The position numbers were made by a program, and so were the translations under genes. From an uncultured beta proteobacterium (GTDB lineage: Bacteria; Pseudomonadota; Gammaproteobacteria; Burkholderiales; Burkholderiaceae_B): a stretch of DNA of 8,639 nucleotides. Numbering within the stretch: position 1 is the first letter of the stretch; each line of letters opens with the position of its first letter. The DNA lies in assembly GCA_903924715.1 (NCBI GenBank), contig CAIYCP010000014.1:1-8639 (forward strand), read 5' to 3'. A model generated the notes under the pieces. The model searched no databases. It worked only from the letters and a program-made list of their open reading frames with translations, and had not been told where the DNA came from. Below, piece after piece: positions 1 to 6,340 of this stretch.

Positions 1-77
1 GCAAACCGCCACGAAACCAGACAACAAGCAGGCTCTTGTTCAGGCCCAACCCTGCCACGGTCGAGCGAACGACCGAG
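1..77 (-). other. Flank downstream of aminopeptidase gene; possible start of another minus-strand gene
   Basis: This 77-base edge lies after the aminopeptidase stop codon. On the minus strand one frame stays open from inside the aminopeptidase gene to the window edge. It contains a possible GTG start at 58-56, followed by a peptide beginning (M)AGLGLNKSLLVVWFRGGL. No convincing ribosome binding site precedes that GTG, and the peptide is too short to assign to a family. I see no terminator hairpin after the aminopeptidase gene, so a further co-transcribed gene is possible. The assignment as coding is weak. Confidence 0.2.
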
Positions 78-92
78 TTAACGACCGAGCGG
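57..92. repeat. Three-copy imperfect 12-base tandem repeat
   Basis: Three adjacent 12-base units can be read at 57-68 (acggtcgagcga), 69-80 (acgaccgagtta) and 81-92 (acgaccgagcgg). The core ACGACCGAG is exact in units two and three, and unit one differs from it at two positions. The repeat covers the last four sense codons and the TAA stop of the aminopeptidase gene and runs into the flank. The stop codon itself lies in the variable tail of unit two. It may simply reflect replication slippage; no function is evident. Confidence 0.6.
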
Positions 93-1895
93 CTGTGTGC
101 GGTGCAACAACCAGTCCAAACCTTCACCTTCAAGGCGTGGCGCTAAGCGTGCGCGAACTTCTTGGTGGTAGGCGTTCAACCAAGCGAGTTCGTCGTCGCG
201 CAGCTGACTGACCACGATACAAGTCGTGTCAATCGGACAAAGCGTCAAGGTTTCGAACTCAAGAAATTCGCCAAATTCAGATTCGCCAGCACTTTGGTTG
301 CAAACTAGATTTTCGATTCGTATGCCCCAACGGCCCGGACGATAAAGACCAGGTTCGTTTGAGGTAATCATGCCCAGCTGCATCGCAGTGTGCGGAGCGG
401 GCGCGGCACGATATGAAATGACCTGTGGGCCTTCATGAACATTCAAGTAATACCCGACGCCATGGCCTGTTCCGTGGCCGTATTCAGCCAGACGATCCCA
501 TAAGGGTGCGCGCGCAACAGCATCGAGCATCGGAGACGCAACACCGCGCGGAAACTTCAGGCGAGACAGGGCAATCATCGCTTTGAGCACGGCCGTGTAA
601 TCGTCTTTTTGTGGCTCAGTCGGCGTTCCAACGGGTACCACGCGAGTAATGTCGGTGGTGCCACCCAGATATTGCGCGCCAGAATCAATCAATAACAAGC
701 CATCGCCCTTAATTTGCGCGTGCGAGGCCTGCGTGGGTCGGTAATGGGGCATCGCACCATTGGCATTAAACGCTGAAATCGTGCCAAAGCTACGTGAAAC
801 AAAGCCTGGTTGCGCAGCGCGTAGCGCGAGCAAACGCTCGTCGATCATCAACTCGTTGAGCGGTGTGGCAGCGCTAGACGCGATGGCCTGCTCGAGCCAC
901 GCAAAAAACGCACACAAGGCTGCGCCGTCTTGTTCCATGATGCGGCGCACGTGATTCAGTTCGAATGCTGTTTTTTGAGACTTAAAGAAGGTGCTGGGGT
1001 TCATCGCACGCACTGTGTGCGTGCGCAAGCGATCAATGAGGGCACACGTCGTACGCGCTGGATCAAACAACAAAACGTCTGTTTCGGGCAGTTCAGCCAA
1101 AACCTGTGCCACGGAGTCATAGGGCCGAACCTCAATATCCGCAAGGGCAAGGCTGTTTGCCAAGGCAACGTCCACCTTGCCAGGCAGCACAAACAACCGC
1201 GCATCATTGAGGCCGATCAAGACATGCGCCATGAATACCGGATTAAACGACACATCGCTGCCGCGTAAGTTCAAGAGCCAGGCAATATCATCAAGGGTCG
1301 AGAGCAAATGCCACTGGGCGCCCTTCTCAAGCATGGCCTCGCGCACGCGCGCGAGCTTGTCTTGTCGCGAGGTCCCCGCAATCTCTAGCGGTAAATCACG
1401 CACCGCGGCCGTCGGCAGCGCAGGGCGTTCGGGCCAGCACTGTCCGGGCAAATCAAGATCCAGTTTTAGTGCGATGCCGCGAGGCGTCAACAACTCGAGT
1501 AGCGCATCGCGCGCGGCCAAACCCAACGCACGGCCATCCACCGCCACCGTCGCACCCTCAGCAAGTTGTGCCGCCAGCCAATTGGCGTGGGCAGGGTCGC
1601 TCGCCACACCAATTTTCATCAGAGTGATGCCTGTACCGACGAGTTCGGCCTCGGCCTGCACCCAGTAACGGCTATCCACCCAAAGGCCAGCAAAATCATG
1701 CGTGACTACAACCGTACCCACCGAACCGCTAAAACCAGTCAACCAAGGGCGCACCTGCCAGTAGTCAGGCAAATACTCAGACAAGTGGGGGTCTGCTGAA
1801 GGCACCAGGCAAGCCTGCACGCGAGCAGCCTGCATGGCCGCACGCAATGCCGTCAGGGCATCAAACGTACCAGCGTTCAACATAGTCGACGTCAT
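78..1895 (-). CDS. pepP: Xaa-Pro aminopeptidase (aminopeptidase P, peptidase family M24B)
   Basis: This cytoplasmic metallopeptidase (605 residues) removes an N-terminal residue that precedes proline. The N-terminal part (about 10-150) is a creatinase-like domain, followed by a second such domain (about 160-300). The catalytic pita-bread domain occupies about 310-540 and a short M24 C-terminal extension follows. Candidate dinuclear-metal ligands are D404 (LLIDSGAQY), D415 (TTDITR), H478 (in GHGTGHGVG), E514 (SNEPGLY) and E528 (RIENL), with H487 in NVHEGP. All are present, so the enzyme should be active. The length matches the long three-domain form rather than the ~440-residue E. coli PepP. 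The ATG overlaps the dedA stop by four bases (ATGA) and has no clear Shine-Dalgarno, so translational coupling to dedA is likely. An alternative ATG lies four codons downstream. The gene symbol is by family only. Confidence 0.93.
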   Translation of the reverse strand: MTSTMLNAGTFDALTALRAAMQAARVQACLVPSADPHLSEYLPDYWQVRPWLTGFSGSVGTVVVTHDFAGLWVDSRYWVQAEAELVGTGITLMKIGVASDPAHANWLAAQLAEGATVAVDGRALGLAARDALLELLTPRGIALKLDLDLPGQCWPERPALPTAAVRDLPLEIAGTSRQDKLARVREAMLEKGAQWHLLSTLDDIAWLLNLRGSDVSFNPVFMAHVLIGLNDARLFVLPGKVDVALANSLALADIEVRPYDSVAQVLAELPETDVLLFDPARTTCALIDRLRTHTVRAMNPSTFFKSQKTAFELNHVRRIMEQDGAALCAFFAWLEQAIASSAATPLNELMIDERLLALRAAQPGFVSRSFGTISAFNANGAMPHYRPTQASHAQIKGDGLLLIDSGAQYLGGTTDITRVVPVGTPTEPQKDDYTAVLKAMIALSRLKFPRGVASPMLDAVARAPLWDRLAEYGHGTGHGVGYYLNVHEGPQVISYRAAPAPHTAMQLGMITSNEPGLYRPGRWGIRIENLVCNQSAGESEFGEFLEFETLTLCPIDTTCIVVSQLRDDELAWLNAYHQEVRARLAPRLEGEGLDWLLHRTQPLGR

Positions 1896-2533
1896 TTAGA
1901 GGGGCGAGCGAACTTGGCTTTCAGTACTGCAATGATGCCAGGCAAAATCGACAAGAAAATAATAAACAGAATCACCACCGTCAGGTTATTGCGCACAAAC
2001 GGTAGATTGCCAAACCAATACCCAGCAACCGTCAACGACACCACCCACAACAGTCCACCGGTCACGTTATACAAAACGAAACGCTTAGGATCAAACCGCG
2101 CAAAGCCCGCAACAAAAGGCGCCATCGTGCGCGCTAACGGAATAAAGCGCGCGATGATGATGGTTTGACCGCCGTAGCGATCGTAAAAACCTTGTGTGTA
2201 CGCCAGATGTTTAGCGTTCACCAGACTCGTGCGCGAAATTAATGCCGCACCAAACCAGCGGCCGATCGAATAATTCACTGCGTCACCTACGATCGCTGCT
2301 GTCGTCAAAATTGCCATCAATAAATAGATATCCATCTTGCCCATCGCGCATACTGCGCCCGCCACAAACAGCAATGAATCGCCTGGCAAAAAAGGCATGA
2401 ACACCAGGCCCGTTTCAGCAAAAATAATAGCAACGAGCAAGGCATAAATCCAGACCCCATGTGCCTCGATGAACTGCAGCATCGTTTTATCGATGTGCAG
2501 TAATAGATCTAACAAGCCAGTGATGAAATCCAT
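1892..2533 (-). CDS. dedA: DedA family integral membrane protein
   Basis: This inner-membrane protein (213 residues) belongs to the DedA/SNARE-associated family. Members include E. coli YqjA/YghB, linked to proton-dependent transport and membrane homeostasis, and flippases for polyprenyl-phosphate or phospholipid. Family hallmarks are visible: E40 in FAETGLVF, D52 in LPGDSLLF, a GDAVNYSIGRWFG segment at 83-95, and the RFIPLAR motif with R129 and R135. These acidic and arginine positions correspond closely to the residues known to be essential in YqjA. Hydrophobic segments lie near 28-62, 70-90, 123-146, 155-175 and 183-206. The start has a good ribosome binding site (AAAGGA about seven bases before the ATG). 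The stop overlaps the next gene's start. The substrate cannot be told from sequence. A terminator-like hairpin sits directly upstream in its leader. Confidence 0.92.
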   Translation of the reverse strand: MDFITGLLDLLLHIDKTMLQFIEAHGVWIYALLVAIIFAETGLVFMPFLPGDSLLFVAGAVCAMGKMDIYLLMAILTTAAIVGDAVNYSIGRWFGAALISRTSLVNAKHLAYTQGFYDRYGGQTIIIARFIPLARTMAPFVAGFARFDPKRFVLYNVTGGLLWVVSLTVAGYWFGNLPFVRNNLTVVILFIIFLSILPGIIAVLKAKFARPSK

Positions 2534-2549
2534 GCTTGAATCCTTTTAT

Positions 2550-2584
2550 AAAAAAATGGGGGTGGCGCATTGTAGCGACACCCC
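2550..2584 (-). terminator. Rho-independent terminator-like hairpin between scoB and dedA
   Basis: Read on the minus strand, GGGGTGTCGC (2584-2575), loop TACAAT and GCGCCACCCC (2568-2559) form a stem of nine pairs with one T-C mismatch. Two bases later comes a run of seven T (2556-2550). This is a textbook intrinsic terminator. It lies about 110 bases after the scoB stop and only 16 bases before the dedA ATG, immediately upstream of the dedA ribosome binding site. Any dedA transcript carrying that site must therefore read through it. The remaining spacer (2585-2696) holds no gene. It has a small GGCTC/GAGCC inverted repeat at 2615-2626 and no convincing promoter. Confidence 0.65.
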
Positions 2585-2696
2585 AGCACCAATCACCGAT
2601 AGATCTTTGTCACAGGCTCTTGAGCCATCCGAACATATTGGTAATACACCACTTCAACATCGGACAGCAAGACAAGATTGCCAGCACAGCGGTTAC

Positions 2697-3350
2697 TTAC
2701 GCAACCGCCGACACATCAAGTTTTGCTGCAGTGTGCTCTTGAATTTCAGTAACCGTCACACCTGGTGCTAACTCAAGTAATTTCAAACCATTGGGGGTAA
2801 CTTCAAGAACACCCAGATCAGTAATCACCATATCAATCACACCCACGCCCGTCAACGGCAAGGTGCACTTGGGTAATAGTTTCATATCCACCGAGCCGTC
2901 TTTTTTGCGAGCAACGTGCTCCATCAGAACAATGACGCGCCCAACACCCGCGACCAAATCCATGGCCCCGCCCATCCCTTTGACCATCTTGCCAGGGATC
3001 ATCCAGTTCGCAAGGTCACCGGTCTCAGAAACCTGCATTGCACCCAAAATTGCCAAATTAATTTTGCCGCCACGAATCATCGCAAACGAATCGGCCGACG
3101 AAAAAATCGACGAGCCAGGAATTGGGGTGACCGTTTGCTTACCCGCGTTGATCATATCGGCGTCGACTTCACTTTCAAGCGGAAAAGGCCCGATCCCGAG
3201 CAAACCATTTTCTGACTGAAGCCAAACCTCAATGCCTTTAGGCACATGATTGGCGACCAAGGTCGGTAAACCGATACCCAGGTTGACATAAAAACCATCT
3301 TTTAATTCGCGTGCCGCGCGTGCGGCCATTTCGTCACGAGTCCATGCCAT
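2697..3350 (-). CDS. scoB: 3-oxoacid CoA-transferase subunit B (succinyl-CoA:acetoacetate CoA-transferase)
   Basis: This is the beta subunit (217 residues) of a class I CoA-transferase. It transfers CoA from succinyl-CoA to acetoacetate, giving succinate and acetoacetyl-CoA in the cytoplasm. The family signature SENGLLG is at 46-52, and E47 is the catalytic glutamate that forms the glutamyl-CoA thioester. The segment GKMVKGMGGAMDLVAGVGRV, followed by LPKCTLPLTGVGVIDMVITDLGV, resembles SCOT-type proteins more than the 3-oxoadipate transferase PcaJ. Specificity for acetoacetate over 3-oxoadipate or acetate is still an inference. The length is normal. It starts 12 bases after the scoA stop, with a strong site (TAAGGAG, eight bases before the ATG, including the scoA stop codon), so the two are co-translated. 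A terminator hairpin follows about 110 bases downstream. Confidence 0.93.
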   Translation of the reverse strand: MAWTRDEMAARAARELKDGFYVNLGIGLPTLVANHVPKGIEVWLQSENGLLGIGPFPLESEVDADMINAGKQTVTPIPGSSIFSSADSFAMIRGGKINLAILGAMQVSETGDLANWMIPGKMVKGMGGAMDLVAGVGRVIVLMEHVARKKDGSVDMKLLPKCTLPLTGVGVIDMVITDLGVLEVTPNGLKLLELAPGVTVTEIQEHTAAKLDVSAVA

Positions 3351-3362
3351 GTTGATTGCTCC

Positions 3363-4064
3363 TTAGCTCGCCGCGCGAACAGTACGTTGTTCGATGCGTT
3401 TTTCAGGGGTCGCATTGATGACAATGCGATGCACATAAATTCCGGGCAGATGAATTTGATCGGGATCGAGTTCACCCAGCTCAACCACCTTTTCGACTTC
3501 AACCACGGTCAACTTACCCGCCATCGCAACAGGAGGATTGAAGTTGCGCGCGGTTTTGTGAAAAATTAAATTACCACTGCGATCAGCGATGTAGGCCTTG
3601 ACCAGAGAAATCTCGGGTACGAGCGAACGTTCCATCACGTATTTTTCGCCGTCAAACTCGCGGATCTCTTTACCATCGGCCACCACCGTACCGACTCCAG
3701 TGCGGGTAAAAAAGGCGGGGATACCCGCGCCACCGGCTCGCAAACGTTCAGCCAGAGTCCCTTGGGGCGTGAACTCAAGTTCGAGCTCACCCGCCAGAAA
3801 CTGGCGTTCAAACTCTTTGTTTTCACCAACATACGAGGCGATCATTTTTTTAACTTGGCGAGTTTGCAGCAGCATGCCCAGGCCAAAGCCATCAACGCCC
3901 GCGTTGTTGCTGATGCAAGTTAAATTTTGCACGCCAAGATCGCGCACCGCGGCGATCAGCGCCTCAGGAATACCACACAGGCCGAAACCGCCGACACCGA
4001 TGGTTTGCCCATCTTTAAGGATATCTTTCAGTGCCGCGGTGGCACTGGGATAGAGCTTATTCAT
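3363..4064 (-). CDS. scoA: 3-oxoacid CoA-transferase subunit A (succinyl-CoA:acetoacetate CoA-transferase)
   Basis: This is the alpha subunit (233 residues) and partner of ScoB, together giving the heteromeric CoA-transferase for acetoacetate activation. The CoA-transferase signature GGFGLCGIPE is at 25-34. The typical SNNAGVDGFGLGMLL and KKMIASYVGENKEFERQF segments follow, then GELELEFTPQGTLAERLRAGGAGIPAFFTRTGVGT. No catalytic glutamate is expected in this subunit. The length is normal. The ATG is preceded by TAGGAGT with about seven bases of spacing. It lies 33 bases after the thioesterase stop, so thioesterase, scoA and scoB probably form one transcription unit. No thiolase or hydroxybutyrate dehydrogenase is visible nearby, so the rest of a ketone-body pathway would have to be encoded elsewhere. 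Confidence 0.93.
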   Translation of the reverse strand: MNKLYPSATAALKDILKDGQTIGVGGFGLCGIPEALIAAVRDLGVQNLTCISNNAGVDGFGLGMLLQTRQVKKMIASYVGENKEFERQFLAGELELEFTPQGTLAERLRAGGAGIPAFFTRTGVGTVVADGKEIREFDGEKYVMERSLVPEISLVKAYIADRSGNLIFHKTARNFNPPVAMAGKLTVVEVEKVVELGELDPDQIHLPGIYVHRIVINATPEKRIEQRTVRAAS

Positions 4065-4097
4065 TGAACCGACTCCTAAGTATGCACGTTGACCAGA

Positions 4098-4541
4098 TTA
4101 TCGACGATTTATAGGCTTTGCCAAAGCCTGAAGCACCTCGGCAGGCCAGGGGTGTGATTTATTCAATTCAAAATCCATCCAGACCATCACAGACTTACCT
4201 TGCGCGCACAATTCAAGGCGGTCGGGGTAGACCACCGAAATATCAACCGACTGCTCAAGGCTTGAGCGACCAATGCTCTCGACGCGCAGGCTGACGCGCA
4301 CAGTTGCCGGGTAGGTAATCGATTTTTTAAAATCACAGGCGCAGTGCACCACGACCGGCCCATAGCGCGTGGATTGCGGAGCCTCACCCTCGTAGAACAT
4401 CTTCAACCGCCCTTCTTCCATATAGCGGAAATAATTGCAGTTGTTTAGATGCGCCAAAGCATCGGCGTCAGACCAACGCATCGGGATATCTAAATCGTAA
4501 ATATCGCCAACCGTCAGGGTTCGGGGTTCAGAACTGGCCAC
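4098..4541 (-). CDS. Acyl-CoA thioesterase, 4HBT/YbgC-like hot-dog fold
   Basis: This hot-dog fold protein (147 residues from the chosen start) is expected to hydrolyse acyl-CoA to free acid and CoA. The N-terminal motif MRWSDADALAHLNNCNYFRY (residues 21-40) matches the 4HBT/YbgC active-site segment. D27 aligns with the catalytic aspartate that precedes the conserved N-Y pair. A beta-rich stretch, VRVSLRVESIGRSSLEQSVDI, follows as expected. The frame stays open to an ATG at 4661, but that would add 40 cysteine-rich residues unlike the family and run across the ETF-QO promoter region. The GTG at 4541 has a good Shine-Dalgarno (GGAGAAG) and gives the usual family length of about 140. It is the first gene of the probable thioesterase-scoA-scoB unit and is divergent from ETF-QO. 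The acyl chain preference is unknown. Confidence 0.85.
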   Translation of the reverse strand: MASSEPRTLTVGDIYDLDIPMRWSDADALAHLNNCNYFRYMEEGRLKMFYEGEAPQSTRYGPVVVHCACDFKKSITYPATVRVSLRVESIGRSSLEQSVDISVVYPDRLELCAQGKSVMVWMDFELNKSHPWPAEVLQALAKPINRR

Positions 4542-4544
4542 ACA

Positions 4545-4551
4545 CTTCTCC
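4545..4551 (-). promoter_or_regulatory. Ribosome binding site deciding the thioesterase GTG start
   Basis: On the minus strand GGAGAAG (4551-4545) lies three bases before the GTG at 4541-4539, with six bases between the GGAG core and the start. The ATG pair at 4661-4656 has only weak purine-rich sequence ahead of it. This supports GTG initiation and the shorter protein. Confidence 0.7.
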
Positions 4552-4609
4552 AAAAAATCATGCCGCGTCGCGCAAAAGAGGCAGTTCACGAGTTTGCAAG
4601 GCCCGTAGG

Positions 4610-4639
4610 ACGACAGCCTGTGCCCCTGTGCAATACAAT
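4610..4639 (+). promoter_or_regulatory. Candidate sigma-70 promoter for ETF-QO
   Basis: TACAAT at 4634-4639 fits a -10 box (five of six positions). ACGACA at 4610-4615 is a partial -35 box with 18 bases of spacing. An 8-base near-repeat (CCTGTGCC then CCTGTGCA, 4617-4632) fills the spacer. On the opposite strand TATGAT (4662-4657) is a possible -10 for the thioesterase unit, but it has no good -35 partner. The 143-base divergent region must hold promoters for both directions. The exact boxes are a guess from consensus. Confidence 0.3.
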
Positions 4640-4684
4640 CGCTGCAGCAAATAAACATCATACCTTTGAAGCAGGGAGACTCTC

Positions 4685-6331
4685 ATGTCAGCACGCGAAT
4701 CGATGGAATACGACGTTGTTGTAGTAGGCGGCGGCCCCGGTGGCCTGGCAACCGCGATCCGTCTAAAGCAACTCGCAGCTGAACGCCAACACGAGATTTC
4801 AGTGTGTGTGCTTGAAAAAGGCAGTGAAATCGGCGCACATATTTTGTCGGGCGCCGTCATGGACCCACAAGCACTGACCGAACTGTTGCCAGACTGGAAG
4901 GCAATGGGCGCCCCGCTTGATACGCCCGTTAAAGAAGACGAGTTTTTGTTTCTGAGCGAAACGGGCGCACGTAAAACACCTGAATGGCTGTTGCCCGAGT
5001 GCTTTCAAAATCACGGCAACTATATCGTGAGCTTGGGCAAAGTTGCCCGCTGGCTTGGCGAACAAGCCGAGGCGCTGGGTGTTGAGATCTTTCCGGGCTT
5101 TGCTGCGGCCGAAGTGCTCTATAACGATCAAGGTGCCGTGCGCGGCGTCGCCACAGGCGATATGGGTGTTGGGCGCGACGGTCAACCCACCGATCAGTAT
5201 CAGCAAGGCATGGAGCTTTTAGCGAAATATACGATTTTTGCTGAAGGCGCACGCGGTCAGTTGGGTCGAGAACTCATCAGCAAATTCAAACTTGATCAGG
5301 GCCGTGATCCGCAAAGCTATGGCATTGGCATTAAAGAACTATGGGAAGTTGATCCCTCAAAATCACGCCCAGGCGTGGTGGTGCACACGGCAGGTTGGCC
5401 GCTTGACTCGGATACCTATGGCGGCTCGTTTCTATATCACCTGAACGACAACTTGGTTGCGGTGGGTATGGTGGTTGGCCTTGATTACGCTAACCCGTGG
5501 ATTTCGCCGTTCGAAGAATTTCAGCGTTACAAAACGCACCCGTCTATTCGCGGCACCTTTGAAGGTGCCAAGCGTATTGCGTATGGTGCGCGCGCCATTA
5601 CCGCGGGTGGTTTGCTATCTCTACCCAAATTGGTCTTCCCTGGTGGTGCCCTAGTAGGCTGTGAGGCAGGTTTCTTGAATGCCTCGCGCATCAAAGGCAG
5701 TCATGCCGCGATCAAGTCGGGCATGATGGCGGCTGACGCGGCCTTTGACGCCTTGGTTGCCGAGCGCAGTGCAGATGAGTTGCCTGCGTATCCGGCAGCG
5801 TTTGAAGCCTCATGGTTACACACCGAACTCAACAAAGCGCGTAACTTCAAGCAGTGGTTCAAAAAAGGCCGCACCGTCGGCACCTTAATGACCGGCATTG
5901 AACAGTTTGTGCTCAAAGGCAATATTCCCTGGACGATCCATCGCACCAAGCCCGATCACGCGTGTCTCCAGCCGGCCGATCAGTGCCCCAAAATTGAATA
6001 TCCAAAACCTGATGGCGTCTTGACGTTTGATCGCTTGAGCTCAGTGTTTATTTCAAACACCAATCACGAAGAGAACCAACCCATTCACTTAACGCTCAAA
6101 GATGCTTCGGTACCCGTCAGTATTAATCTGGCTAAGTACGGTGGCCCTGAGGCGCGCTATTGCCCCGCCGGTGTGTACGAATTTATCAAAGATGACAACG
6201 GCAGCGATCGCTTACAAATCAACGCACAAAACTGCGTACATTGCAAAACCTGCGATATCAAAGACCCCACACAAAATATCGTTTGGGTGACGCCTCAAGG
6301 TGGTGAAGGGCCCGTTTACAACGCGATGTAA
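4685..6331 (+). CDS. etfQO: Electron transfer flavoprotein-ubiquinone oxidoreductase (ETF-QO)
   Basis: This membrane-associated enzyme (548 residues) takes electrons from reduced ETF, which is loaded by acyl-CoA and related dehydrogenases, and reduces ubiquinone. The FAD-binding dinucleotide motif VVVVGGGPGG is at 11-20, and the acidic end of the second strand is near CVLEKG. The central ETF-QO signature includes GAHILSGAVMDP and the GGLLSLPKLVFPGGALVGCEAG region, which belongs to the quinone-binding and membrane-contact part. The C-terminal 4Fe-4S ligands are all present: C493 (YCPAG), C517, C520 and C523 (NCVHCKTCDIKDP). The length fits bacterial ETF-QO. GGGAGA at 4674-4679, five bases before the ATG, is a good ribosome binding site. 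The gene is divergent from the thioesterase and sco genes, fitting shared use in fatty or branched-chain acyl-CoA oxidation. No ETF subunit or acyl-CoA dehydrogenase gene is in the window. Confidence 0.96.
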   Translation: MSARESMEYDVVVVGGGPGGLATAIRLKQLAAERQHEISVCVLEKGSEIGAHILSGAVMDPQALTELLPDWKAMGAPLDTPVKEDEFLFLSETGARKTPEWLLPECFQNHGNYIVSLGKVARWLGEQAEALGVEIFPGFAAAEVLYNDQGAVRGVATGDMGVGRDGQPTDQYQQGMELLAKYTIFAEGARGQLGRELISKFKLDQGRDPQSYGIGIKELWEVDPSKSRPGVVVHTAGWPLDSDTYGGSFLYHLNDNLVAVGMVVGLDYANPWISPFEEFQRYKTHPSIRGTFEGAKRIAYGARAITAGGLLSLPKLVFPGGALVGCEAGFLNASRIKGSHAAIKSGMMAADAAFDALVAERSADELPAYPAAFEASWLHTELNKARNFKQWFKKGRTVGTLMTGIEQFVLKGNIPWTIHRTKPDHACLQPADQCPKIEYPKPDGVLTFDRLSSVFISNTNHEENQPIHLTLKDASVPVSINLAKYGGPEARYCPAGVYEFIKDDNGSDRLQINAQNCVHCKTCDIKDPTQNIVWVTPQGGEGPVYNAM

Positions 6332-6340
6332 CACCCCCCT

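Noticed and set aside
1177..1668. Long open frame on the plus strand opposite the aminopeptidase gene
   Set aside because: It is antisense to a clear M24 gene with full motifs, its peptide shows no recognisable domain, and it has no ribosome binding site.
3350..3363. 3-oxoadipate CoA-transferase (pcaI/pcaJ) identity for the CoA-transferase pair
   Set aside because: The sequence patterns fit SCOT-type subunits better, and no protocatechuate pathway gene is adjacent; the alternative is not fully excluded.
2791..4053. Plus-strand open frames opposite scoB and scoA (2791-3219 and 3598-4053)
   Set aside because: They are mirror frames of strongly conserved genes, made open by codon bias; the peptides are rich in P, S and R with no family resemblance.
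4641..4648. GCTGCAGC palindrome in the divergent region as an operator
   Set aside because: It is only eight bases, without longer symmetric flanks or a second copy, so it is expected by chance.
4542..4661. N-terminal 40-residue extension of the thioesterase
   Set aside because: The GTG at 4541 has a strong ribosome binding site and gives the family length; the extension crosses the ETF-QO promoter region.
4799..5252. Minus-strand open frames inside the ETF-QO gene
   Set aside because: They are antisense to a certain ETF-QO coding region and carry no motif or start signal.
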